From: Phycisphaeraceae bacterium
GTDB lineage: Bacteria; Planctomycetota; Phycisphaerae; Phycisphaerales; Phycisphaeraceae
DNA length: 8,945 bases
Reading direction: 5' to 3'
Assembly (NCBI GenBank): GCA_016763955.1
Contig: JAESSU010000206.1
Span: 1 to 8,945, forward strand
How positions within the stretch are numbered: position 1 is the first letter of the stretch; every line of letters begins with the position of its first letter. Below the pieces are notes generated by a model. That model saw only the letters and a program-made list of their open reading frames with translations. It ran no database searches and was not told the DNA's origin. Made by a program: the position numbers and the translations under genes. This document shows positions 1 to 5,710 of the stretch, piece by piece.

Positions 1-2
1 AG

Positions 3-33
3 GCTATATCAGCAGATTTTGACCCTCGGTCAA
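3..33 (-). promoter_or_regulatory. Possible leftward promoter with palindromic operator over the -35 box
   Basis: Positions 19-33 read TTGACCCTCGGTCAA, a perfect 6-bp dyad around three central bases. On the minus strand its left arm gives TTGACC, a 5/6 match to the -35 consensus. GATATA follows after 17 bp (positions 5-10) as a weak -10. This arrangement would let a dimeric repressor block RNA polymerase at a promoter firing out of the left edge of the window. The arms are identical to those of the palindromes inside the 63-bp repeats. The gene it would serve lies outside the window. The dyad is seen directly; its operator role is inferred. Confidence 0.35.
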
Positions 34-71
34 GTGTTAAATCAGCTAGCAAAGTATTTTGGCACAACATT

Positions 72-86
72 TTGACCGACGGTCAA
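72..86. promoter_or_regulatory. TetR-type palindrome in left repeat
   Basis: TTGACCGACGGTCAA is a perfect dyad with 7-bp arms around one central base. TetR/AcrR-family repressors typically bind dyads of about this size and symmetry. A related dyad with the same TTGACC/GGTCAA arms lies 53 bp to the left (19-33). No regulator gene is present in the window. Confidence 0.4.
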
Positions 87-93
87 TTCCGTG

Positions 94-121
94 TTGACAC
101 AACACGGCTCGCCAAGACAAT
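94..121 (+). promoter_or_regulatory. Candidate sigma70 promoter inside the left repeat
   Basis: TTGACA (94-99) matches the -35 consensus fully. After 16 bp, GACAAT (116-121) matches the -10 at four of six bases. The -35 box lies inside the 19-bp dyad 89-107, so a protein bound there would compete with polymerase. Predicted initiation is near 128, only a few bases before the hairpin at 133-168. The identical copy at 4771-4833 would fire on the minus strand toward the 3' end of the ABC gene. Confidence 0.3.
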
Positions 122-131
122 TTGCGGGATA

Positions 132-176
132 TGCTCTTGCCCTTTCCCAAAAGAGCAGGGCATTGAGCTTTATTTA
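132..176 (+). terminator. Possible intrinsic terminator with a competing hairpin
   Basis: GCTC (133-136) pairs with GAGC (165-168), and TGCCCT (138-143) pairs with AGGGCA (157-162), giving a 10-bp stem with a small internal loop. It is followed by CTTTATTTATG, a T-rich tail on the plus strand. An alternative 7-bp hairpin, TGCTCTT (132-138) with AAGAGCA (151-157), uses overlapping bases and excludes the first. Such mutually exclusive folds resemble a terminator/antiterminator pair, but no leader peptide or known riboswitch motif is recognised here. Confidence 0.35.
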
Positions 177-308
177 TGCGTTGTTATTTTAACTGTAGCG
201 TCGCAGTGCAGACAAGTATGTCTGGGGCTATTGAAAATTAAATAATAGCCGCGAGCTTGTTCGGGGCGCAGCTTTCGCGTCGCTGCGTTTGGGAGGTTCT
301 AGGCATTG
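177..308. other. Non-coding stretch with small dyads
   Basis: No credible reading frame is seen between the candidate terminator and the 3' end of the NrdJ-like gene. It holds two small inverted repeats: CAGACA-AGTA-TGTCTG (209-224) and GGCTATT (226-232) with AATAGCC (244-250). Neither has a convincing T-tract. They may be 3' structures of the leftward transcript from 337-741. Confidence 0.3.
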
Positions 309-365
309 CTTGAATACAGAAAAATCTTCCGGGGTGCTACTTGGATACAGATGAAAGTTCCGGGG
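309..365. repeat. Imperfect 26-bp tandem repeat over a gene 3' end
   Basis: Positions 309-334 and 340-365 match at 21 of 26 bases with a 31-bp period; both begin CTTG-ATACAG and end TTCCGGGG. The stop codon of the leftward gene (337-339) lies between the units, so one unit encodes the last residues of that protein and the other is 3' untranslated. The period is not a multiple of three, so this looks like a DNA-level duplication rather than a protein repeat. Confidence 0.6.
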
Positions 366-741
366 TTTTGGCGGTTGGGGCGACTTTCAGAGGTTCTGCA
401 AAGTGTAGGTCTAGATAGCAGGCTACATAGTCAATGATGCTCATCGTTTCAGGGATGTCCGGATTGGACGTATGCCCCATGGGTTCAAAACGCATTCCCT
501 TAAATCGCTTGGTCGCTTCGTTGACGGGTAGGCCGTATTGTAGTGCCAGGCTTAGTGCTCGGCAGTAGCCTTGGATCAGTCCGCTGAGTGTGGAACCTTC
601 TTTGGCGACCTTGATAAAAAGTTCGCCTGGACGACCATCATCAAAAAGTCCAATGGTGAGATAGCCTTGATGTCCCATGATTTGAAACTTATGAGTGACG
701 GAATGCCGGGTTGCCGAAAGTGTCTCACGTTGAGTGACCAT
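337..741 (-). CDS. Stand-alone NrdJ C-terminal (TSCPD-type) domain protein
   Basis: This 134-aa protein resembles the region near the C-terminus of adenosylcobalamin-dependent (class II) ribonucleotide reductase, without its catalytic barrel. Visible hallmarks are SVTHKF (14-19), GHQGYLTIGLFDDGRPGELFI (23-43), AKEGST (46-51), ALQYG (66-70), RFEPMGHTSNPDI (84-96) and SIIDYVACYLDLHF (101-114). The tail from 115 is Pro/Lys-rich and unrelated. The ATG start has a fitting ribosome site (GGAG, 8 bases upstream). Free-standing copies of this domain occur in bacteria; their role is not established, though nucleotide binding or partnering with a separate reductase is conceivable. The active-site cysteines and C-terminal redox motif of a reductase are absent, so it cannot reduce ribonucleotides by itself. 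Family assignment is from recall of NrdJ sequences, not a search. Confidence 0.8.
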   Translation of the reverse strand: MVTQRETLSATRHSVTHKFQIMGHQGYLTIGLFDDGRPGELFIKVAKEGSTLSGLIQGYCRALSLALQYGLPVNEATKRFKGMRFEPMGHTSNPDIPETMSIIDYVACYLDLHFAEPLKVAPTAKTPELSSVSK

Positions 742-781
742 AGGTCAATCTCCACTGAAAATAGGTTTTTGTAAATTCAAT

Positions 782-798
782 TAGCTATTTTATAGCTA
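782..798. promoter_or_regulatory. 17-bp palindrome upstream of the NrdJ-like gene
   Basis: TAGCTATTTTATAGCTA is a perfect dyad with 7-bp arms and a TTT centre. It lies about 40 bp before the start codon of the leftward gene and just downstream of the candidate -10 box, a normal place for a repressor site. It does not resemble the ribonucleotide reductase NrdR box as I know it. Confidence 0.4.
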
Positions 799-806
799 GA
801 TGTTTC

Positions 807-834
807 ATTATTATCGGACAATTTGTTTTTGCAA
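807..834 (-). promoter_or_regulatory. Candidate promoter for the NrdJ-like gene
   Basis: On the minus strand, TTGCAA (829-834; 4/6 to the -35 consensus) is followed after 16 bp by AATAAT (807-812; 5/6 to the -10). Initiation near 800 would place the 17-bp dyad at about +1 to +17. The surrounding DNA is strongly A+T rich. No gene other than 337-741 lies immediately downstream. Confidence 0.4.
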
Positions 835-973
835 CTTAAATATCCAAAGTTTTTTTTGTAATTGAAGACTCATTCGCCTGTCAGAATAAACCTGATCGAG
901 TGAATTTTAAGGTTAATTGTATAAAAATGTAGATGCTGTAAAAGTGTCAGTAGACAGCAAAAATGAACCGTGA
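835..973. other. A+T-rich intergenic DNA
   Basis: No coding frame is convincing here; short frames on the minus strand lack a good start site and have biased composition. The DNA lies upstream of the NrdJ-like gene promoter and downstream of the small membrane protein gene, both transcribed leftward. No clear hairpin terminator is visible. Confidence 0.3.
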
Positions 974-1165
974 TCAGTCTTGATACATGCGTTCTTCGAG
1001 GTCTTTGAGGTAGGCATTGCGCTGCAATGTGGATTCGCGGAGCAGGTTGTGTACCGCAGTTTCGCGTTGAAAGTGTCCGAGTAGCGTTTTGACCATGGCA
1101 AGTGCTAGGACATAAAACAGGATCAACAGGTAAGGCCATGTGGATTGTAAAATTTCAATTGGCAT
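974..1165 (-). CDS. Small single-helix membrane protein
   Basis: This 63-aa protein has a hydrophobic segment at about residues 10-29 (around LLILFYVLALAMV). A charged, probably helical tail follows, with HNLLRES (39-45), LQRNAYL (47-53) and KDLEERM (54-60). This layout, with an HxLxxES...R..Y..L.ER tail, resembles unassigned short membrane proteins of planctomycetes. The ATG at 1165 has no strong ribosome site, so the start is uncertain, but later starts would remove part of the membrane helix. Composition (Leu, Glu, Arg, Lys) is that of a real protein, whereas overlapping frames look like shadows. Function is unknown; insertion in the cytoplasmic membrane with the tail in the cytoplasm is inferred. 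Confidence 0.5.
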   Translation of the reverse strand: MPIEILQSTWPYLLILFYVLALAMVKTLLGHFQRETAVHNLLRESTLQRNAYLKDLEERMYQD

Positions 1166-1354
1166 CGTTAATGACTTATCGACACACTGGGTTAGAAAAC
1201 TTCAGATATACCCGCTGGTTATGATTTTGCCCGTGCTTAAAACGCTTTGGAGGTTTAAAACAAATTGCTGCGTACGCAAACAAGAGGGTAAGCTCATTGA
1301 TGATTGGTATAAACACATGGTCGAGAAATTCAAATCACGTTAAACTATATCACA
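1166..1354. other. Divergent intergenic region before the membrane protein gene
   Basis: This DNA separates the leftward small gene from the rightward two-gene unit, so it should carry promoters in both directions; none with good spacing is obvious. A weak rightward frame runs to 1343. Its GTG start at 1140 overlaps the leftward gene, and an internal ATG at 1221 would give 40 residues ending WYKHMVEKFKSR. It matches nothing I recognise, and I do not call it a gene. Confidence 0.3.
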
Positions 1355-3715
1355 ATGTCGTTTTATCTTAGACCCGGGTTAATGTTGTGGGCTATCTTGT
1401 TCCTGGGCTCTGTCGCAGGTGCACAGTCGTCGCCCATCCAGTTGGTATTAGATCCCGCAGCAGTGGGCTTTCAAGGTATTGTCCGGCCCGGTAGTTGGAC
1501 ACCAATGCGGATCACCATCGATAACACAGCAGGTTCGACTCGGCAGGTGATTGTGTCCTGGGAATTACAGGACATGGATAAGGATCAACTCTTTGCTCAA
1601 CGCAAGACGACGCTCACTGCTGGACGCATTCAAAATTTATGGTTGTATGCGGTGCCACCTTTGCAAACCAAGTCTTCGGATATTTGGTGGGTGTCGGTAC
1701 GTGATCAACTCACCGGCCAAACTTTAGCGTCCGGCTCGCTACCTATTATAACGCTAGCACCTTCAACGACCACGCTCATTGGGACAACCGGATCGCGTGC
1801 TCGATTAGGTTTAGAACCTTACACCGATAAAATCGGAAACCGGGATAACATTCCCTATACGCAGCATGAATCGATTCATGAAATTCGTGGCATGTCGCCG
1901 GACTTATTGCCCGACCGCTGGTACGGACTCTCTGCGTTAAATATGTTGGTATGGACCGCTGATAGTTTGGACCCCGGTTCGCCGTCTATCTCCCCGCAGT
2001 CACTTGTTGCATTGCGTCAGTGGGTCAAGCAGGGCGGGCATCTTGTGGTGTCTTTGCCAGCAGTAGGTGAGTTGTGGACATCCAGTCCGTTGGCAGATTT
2101 GTTGCCACAGGTCAATATGCGATTGGTGCAGGATCAACTCCCGCCACCGAGTCTTGGATTGCTTGTTCGTCCTATTAAAATTGACATGCTTGCCTTAGAG
2201 CCTCGGTCAGATGTTAGTAATAGTGAGGTTGCAGTATTGGCTTACGATGCACAGGAACAGTTTCCTGTGATTGTGACGCAGCAGCGGGGCTTTGGGCGCG
2301 TTACGCTTATTGGCATTGACTTGTCGAATCGAGAACTTGGATCGCTGCCCAATGGTCCACGATTGTGGCGAACCATTGCGAATTGGCAGGGGCCAGGTTT
2401 ACGCAAGGATCGTTTGCGTGCGTTGATCGAACAAAAAAAAATAGCCAGTCTCTTTGACCGAAGGGCTGTGAATATTGGCGATCTTGTGGGACCTCAGGTG
2501 GCTATGAGGGGGACGTATAACATGGCTTTATTGATTGCCATGTTGTTGTTTGCCAGCTATTGGTTGATCTGCGGGCCGGTGAGTTTTTTCGTTCTTAAAC
2601 ACAAGTCCCGTGAGCGGCATGCTTGGAGTGTCTTTGTTCTTGGGGTCTTCTTTTTTACGGCGGTGAGCTGGGCGTTTGCTTTGGCGTTTCGTCCGGTAGC
2701 AACACGTGTTGAACACTTTAGCGTTTTGGACATTGATGCAACGCAACAAGAAGTTCGCAGTAGCAGTTGGTTGAGCCTTTTTGTTGCAAAACATGACCGT
2801 ATCAAAGTGCAGATCAAAGACAATCCCAGCAGTACGAGTAATCAGCATTTGATTTCATCACCAGGGTTCCCGCCGTTTGAGCAAAGCACTGGTTTTCTTG
2901 ACCCGCAACGATACAGCTTTGCAAGTAACGCGCCCGGGCAGATGGAAATTCCTTTCCGCGCGACCGCAAAACAGCTAGCCTTAAGTTGGCATGCGACCAT
3001 GGCAGACCCCATGCCCCAAGGCTATGAAGCAGACCGACTTATTTACGGGAAAATTGAGATTGAAAATAATTTCCCCACAGGAACGCTTAATCATCAACTG
3101 CCTGCACCTTTGTCCGCAGTTCTGTTGATCTACTGCCCCGGTGGTGGGAAAACGCCTTTGGTCTGGCGAGAAGCCAACGACTGGAATCCAGGCACGCCGC
3201 TGCAAATTAGTTCGCAGGCAATCAAAAGTATCGACAGGCTCGTCGCACAGCCTTTGCGATCGGCAGGTGATGACTGGAGGGGCTATCTTTGGGATTTACA
3301 ACACGGCAAAAAAACACTCGATCGTTTACTCAACGCAAACAATCCCAATCTCCGGTTAGCATCTAACGAAATTCGAACAGGTGTGGAGATGCTTAGCTTT
3401 TATGACATGCTCCCGCCGCCGGCTTATTGGAAGGTGGATACCCGGATCACTGGCGAGCGGCCAATGCATTACATGCGATCACTAGGCCGAGAGTTAGATT
3501 GGTCGAAGTTGACTGTGTTCCCACGGCTAATTTTAATCGGCTACATGGAAAATGCGCCGCTACCCATCCCGTTACAGGTCGAAGATAAACCCGTGCAAAG
3601 TACAGGCCGTGTGGCGGTTCGTTGGATCACCCATTTGCAGATGCCCAGTGCAGCAACTCAAGAAGCCAGTGATCCCGATGATCTGTCGAACCTTAAGCTA
3701 GAGATAGGAAACTGA
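1355..3715 (+). CDS. Secreted/membrane protein with GATase-like domain and two central helices
   Basis: This 786-aa protein is coupled to an ABC ATPase gene 6 bp downstream. It begins with a signal peptide (residues 1-23, hydrophobic LMLWAILFLGSV, likely cut after AGA). A beta-rich extracytoplasmic domain follows (about 25-180, with GSWTPMRITIDN near 46-57). Next is a region like the glutamine-amidotransferase fold (about 185-345, including VWTADSLD, LRQWVKQGGHLVVSLP and RGFGRVTLIGIDL), without a visible catalytic Cys/His pair. Two membrane helices come at 390-413 and 424-445 with a basic loop between (HKSRERH), then a C-terminal extracytoplasmic domain. This matches a family found next to ABC-2 type transporter genes. 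A role as an accessory or sensor subunit of the exporter is inferred from context. No good ribosome site precedes the ATG; an in-frame ATG at 1382 would shorten the signal peptide. C-terminal residues 760-786 are low-complexity and acidic. Confidence 0.75.
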   Translation: MSFYLRPGLMLWAILFLGSVAGAQSSPIQLVLDPAAVGFQGIVRPGSWTPMRITIDNTAGSTRQVIVSWELQDMDKDQLFAQRKTTLTAGRIQNLWLYAVPPLQTKSSDIWWVSVRDQLTGQTLASGSLPIITLAPSTTTLIGTTGSRARLGLEPYTDKIGNRDNIPYTQHESIHEIRGMSPDLLPDRWYGLSALNMLVWTADSLDPGSPSISPQSLVALRQWVKQGGHLVVSLPAVGELWTSSPLADLLPQVNMRLVQDQLPPPSLGLLVRPIKIDMLALEPRSDVSNSEVAVLAYDAQEQFPVIVTQQRGFGRVTLIGIDLSNRELGSLPNGPRLWRTIANWQGPGLRKDRLRALIEQKKIASLFDRRAVNIGDLVGPQVAMRGTYNMALLIAMLLFASYWLICGPVSFFVLKHKSRERHAWSVFVLGVFFFTAVSWAFALAFRPVATRVEHFSVLDIDATQQEVRSSSWLSLFVAKHDRIKVQIKDNPSSTSNQHLISSPGFPPFEQSTGFLDPQRYSFASNAPGQMEIPFRATAKQLALSWHATMADPMPQGYEADRLIYGKIEIENNFPTGTLNHQLPAPLSAVLLIYCPGGGKTPLVWREANDWNPGTPLQISSQAIKSIDRLVAQPLRSAGDDWRGYLWDLQHGKKTLDRLLNANNPNLRLASNEIRTGVEMLSFYDMLPPPAYWKVDTRITGERPMHYMRSLGRELDWSKLTVFPRLILIGYMENAPLPIPLQVEDKPVQSTGRVAVRWITHLQMPSAATQEASDPDDLSNLKLEIGN

Positions 3716-3721
3716 TTTAAT

Positions 3722-4660
3722 ATGGCGATGATTCAAACCATTAACCTCACCAAACGATACGGCGATCTGACCGCATTATCCAACCTTAATCTCACCATTG
3801 AGCAAGGCGATTGCTTTGGATTCATAGGCCCTAACGGTGCAGGCAAAACCACCACCATTAAAATTCTAGCAACCCTGCTCAAACCCACATGGGGTGAAGC
3901 CCGCGTGGATGGCCTGTCCGTTGGCCCGGTGAGTGCGCGAAAGGTTCGACGTGTCATTGGGTATGTGCCTGATTATTTTGGTTCCTATGACGATATGGTG
4001 GTGCATGAATATTTGTCATTCTTTGCAGCTGCCTATGATATTCATGGCAAAAAAGCACGCGATGTCATCAGCGACGTACTAGACCTAACCGACCTTGCTT
4101 ACAAAGTTGATGCCGAAGTCAACTCACTGTCTCGTGGTATGCAACAACGACTCTCCGTTGCCCGTGTGTTGCTCCATGATCCTAAAGTATTGCTGCTTGA
4201 CGAACCTGCTTCGGGGTTAGACCCGCGTGCTCGGATTGAAATTCGTGAACTGCTCAAAGAACTTCATCGCATGGGTAAAACCATTCTCATCAGCTCACAT
4301 ATTCTCCTTGAGCTAGCAGACCTTTGCGATAAAGTCGGCATCATCGAACAAGGTGAGCTCAAATACACTGGCACAGTTGAGGACATTCTCCAGCGCGCAA
4401 AAGTAGGACACATTGTCAACATTGATGTCGCCCAGCGCACTGGCGATGCGCATCTCTTACTTAAGGGTTTGCCTCACGTGATTGATGTCACGCCCGTTAA
4501 TGGTTCAGCGCTGCGAGTCACACTTGATGCCGAGGTAGGGGACATTTCCATGCTCGCCCAGCAGCTTATCACAGCCGGTTTCCGACTCACTCGTCTAGAA
4601 GAAGAAAAGGTCAATCTCGAAACCGCCTTCATGCGTCTGACTAAAGGCTTGGTGCAATAG
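3722..4660 (+). CDS. ABC transporter ATP-binding protein (ABC-2 exporter type)
   Basis: This 312-aa cytoplasmic ATPase powers an ABC exporter. Walker A is GPNGAGKT (36-43) and Walker B is LLLDEP (157-162) with the catalytic Glu. The D-loop is SGLD (164-167) and the switch His is H193 in SSHIL. The signature is LSRGM (136-140) instead of the canonical LSGGQ, a variant common in this class. The Q-loop position is YVPDY. Residues about 230-312 form the extra C-terminal domain typical of drug, Nod-factor or CcmA-like ATPases. The AGGAA at 3706-3710 is 11 bases before the ATG; a second ATG lies two codons on. It is translated with the upstream membrane protein. No permease gene follows: 110 bp of non-coding DNA leads to the 63-bp repeat. 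It may work with a permease elsewhere or be an orphan after rearrangement. Confidence 0.92.
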   Translation: MAMIQTINLTKRYGDLTALSNLNLTIEQGDCFGFIGPNGAGKTTTIKILATLLKPTWGEARVDGLSVGPVSARKVRRVIGYVPDYFGSYDDMVVHEYLSFFAAAYDIHGKKARDVISDVLDLTDLAYKVDAEVNSLSRGMQQRLSVARVLLHDPKVLLLDEPASGLDPRARIEIRELLKELHRMGKTILISSHILLELADLCDKVGIIEQGELKYTGTVEDILQRAKVGHIVNIDVAQRTGDAHLLLKGLPHVIDVTPVNGSALRVTLDAEVGDISMLAQQLITAGFRLTRLEEEKVNLETAFMRLTKGLVQ

Positions 4661-4770
4661 AGGTGTGAGTGAGGTTTTAGGAGAGGGTATTTTGCTCTTG
4701 TAATCGTATCAGTGAGTGGAGCTTCATGTCAGTATTTCGTTCACATTAGCAGGACAAATGCAGGTGCCGT
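4661..4770. other. Short gap after the ABC gene, where a permease gene would be expected
   Basis: No terminator is clear. One tiny frame, ATG at 4726 (MSVFRSH, stop 4747-4749), follows GGAG by four bases and could be the remnant of the start of a downstream permease gene. It is too short to claim. The repeat begins at 4771. Confidence 0.25.
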
Positions 4771-4833
4771 AAATTGTCTTGGCGAGCCGTGTTGTGTCAA
4801 CACGGAATTGACCGTCGGTCAAAATGTTGTGCC
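4771..4833 (-). repeat. 63-bp inverted repeat, right copy
   Basis: This is the exact reverse complement of 61-123, carrying the same two dyads: TTGACCGTCGGTCAA at 4808-4822 and the 19-bp CCGTGTTG...CAACACGG dyad at 4787-4805. Its outer end (4833) abuts codon 21 of a leftward reading frame that opens just after the dehydrogenase gene, so this copy appears to interrupt that frame. Its inner end faces the ABC gene. Perfect identity of both copies over 4.6 kb separation implies recent copying, gene conversion, or selection on the sequence. Confidence 0.95.
4808..4822. promoter_or_regulatory. TetR-type palindrome in right repeat
   Basis: TTGACCGTCGGTCAA is the reverse-complement copy of the 72-86 dyad, with 7-bp arms around a single T. 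It lies downstream of the dehydrogenase gene and inside the truncated frame 4819-4896, so here it is unlikely to control a native promoter. Confidence 0.4.
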
Positions 4834-4896
4834 TCGCTCATCAAGACAAGGGGTGTCCATGTGTTTGTCCTGAAGGCGAATAAAGGGTGTATCCAT
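4819..4896 (-). pseudogene. Truncated 5' end of a gene cut by the 63-bp repeat
   Basis: An ATG at 4896-4894 lies 16 bp after the dehydrogenase stop and is preceded by AGGGG six bases upstream, a good ribosome site. It encodes MDTPFIRLQDKHMDTPCLDER, and then the frame enters the repeat (from 4833) and stops at TGA within it (4819-4821), 25 residues in total. The position and ribosome site suggest the fourth gene of the leftward sugar operon, of which only the start survives. Joining it across the repeat pair to the sequence at position 60 gives a stop after a few codons, so the missing part is not simply on the other side. An alternative is a non-coding coincidence. No family is recognised from 20 residues. 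Confidence 0.4.
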
Positions 4897-4912
4897 TTTT
4901 TTCCCCTGTTCT

Positions 4913-5668
4913 TTACAGCAATGTCATGCCGCCATTAACTGCGAACTTTTGGCCGTGAATAAAACGTGCTTCATCGCTAACGAGAAATGCGACCGCATTC
5001 GCTAATTCATCAGGAGTTCCTTGTCGTCTTAAAGGCACACTTTTTGCGTAATCAGCTTTTTCGGCTTTACCCACAGTTTCATGTCGTTCGACAGGAATGA
5101 AACCCGGTGCTATAAGATTGACGCGAATACCCATTGGCCCTAACTCATTGGCCCATGATCGAGTCAAACCAAGCATTGCGGCCTTTGCAGCAACATAGTG
5201 GCCAAACTTGGGTACGCCCAATTCCACTACCTCGCTACCAATGTTCAGGATTACGCCAGACGCGCGTTCACGCATTTGCGGTAAGACAGCCTGAAGCATC
5301 AGGAGTGGTGCCTTGACGAAAAAATGAAGTGGGTTGAGATGATCGTCCCAAGTCTGACACTCAACAGAAATGGTGGGCTGGGGGCCAGTGGCATTGTTGA
5401 CCACGATATCCACGGAGCCTAATGTGTCCTGCACATACTGGACCATCTCCTTCACTTGGGATGGGCTGGTGACATCCGCCTTGCAGGCAATCGCTTGGCC
5501 GTTAGCAGATTCAATTGCTTTGACGACTTTATTGGCACTTTGATGGTCACTGTGATAATTCACCACGACTTTTACGCCGTCATTGCCAAGACGTTTTGTG
5601 ATCGCTGCACCGAGTCCACGGGAAGCCCCGGTGATGATTGCGATTTTGCCGTTGATGTTATTGTTCAT
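4913..5668 (-). CDS. Short-chain dehydrogenase/reductase (FabG-like SDR)
   Basis: This is a classical SDR of 251 aa, a Rossmann-fold NAD(P)H oxidoreductase acting on a hydroxyl or carbonyl group in the cytoplasm. The cofactor motif TGASRGLG is at 13-20 and the structural NNAT at 91-94. The catalytic residues are S145 (NIGSEV), Y158 and K162 (YVAAK), followed by APGFI (187-191). The C-terminal FAVNGGMTL is typical. I chose the ATG at 5668 (MNNN) because AAGGA lies 11 bases upstream and the length fits the family; a GTG at 5704 would add 12 residues with no homology. It follows the isomerase and the small frameshifted frame on the same strand, 42 bp after the latter, so it probably acts on a sugar or polyol derivative in the same pathway. 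A fatty-acid role (FabG) is less likely in this context. Confidence 0.9.
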   Translation of the reverse strand: MNNNINGKIAIITGASRGLGAAITKRLGNDGVKVVVNYHSDHQSANKVVKAIESANGQAIACKADVTSPSQVKEMVQYVQDTLGSVDIVVNNATGPQPTISVECQTWDDHLNPLHFFVKAPLLMLQAVLPQMRERASGVILNIGSEVVELGVPKFGHYVAAKAAMLGLTRSWANELGPMGIRVNLIAPGFIPVERHETVGKAEKADYAKSVPLRRQGTPDELANAVAFLVSDEARFIHGQKFAVNGGMTLL

Positions 5669-5710
5669 ATTGGGTTGTATCCTTGATTTTCTGTTAATTG
5701 GCACTAGCTT

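Larger units (their letters stand above)
61..123 (+). repeat. 63-bp inverted repeat, left copy
   Basis: This stretch is the exact reverse complement of 4771-4833 over all 63 bases, and the match breaks immediately on both sides. It contains two dyads: TTGACCGACGGTCAA (72-86) and CCGTGTTGACACAACACGG (89-107, 8-bp arms around ACA). It also holds a candidate promoter, TTGACA (94-99) and GACAAT (116-121). The outer end starts GGCACAACA. No target-site duplication is visible outside the pair (flanks end GTATTTT on the left and start TCGCTCA on the right), and no transposase lies between the copies. It could be a terminal repeat of a non-autonomous element, a dispersed regulatory repeat, or a recombination site. 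The repeat itself is certain; its nature is not. Confidence 0.95.

Noticed and set aside
1140..1343. Rightward 67-codon frame before the membrane protein gene
   Set aside because: It begins with GTG inside the opposite-strand small gene, lacks a ribosome site and has no recognisable motif; an internal ATG gives only 40 residues.
2528..3359. Several 70-105-codon frames inside the 786-aa protein gene
   Set aside because: They are shadows of a well-supported long gene with signal peptide and membrane helices.
61..4833. Classical transposon with 63-bp terminal repeats
   Set aside because: No transposase or integrase is seen between the repeats and no target duplication lies outside them. Kept as a repeat pair of unknown nature.
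4849..4896. Near-duplicate GGGTGTCCAT / GGGTGTATCCAT
   Set aside because: These encode the repeated MDTP at the start of the truncated frame; too short to call a DNA repeat.
5669..5704. GTG start for the dehydrogenase
   Set aside because: It adds residues outside the SDR fold; the ATG at 5668 has AAGGA upstream and gives the usual family length.
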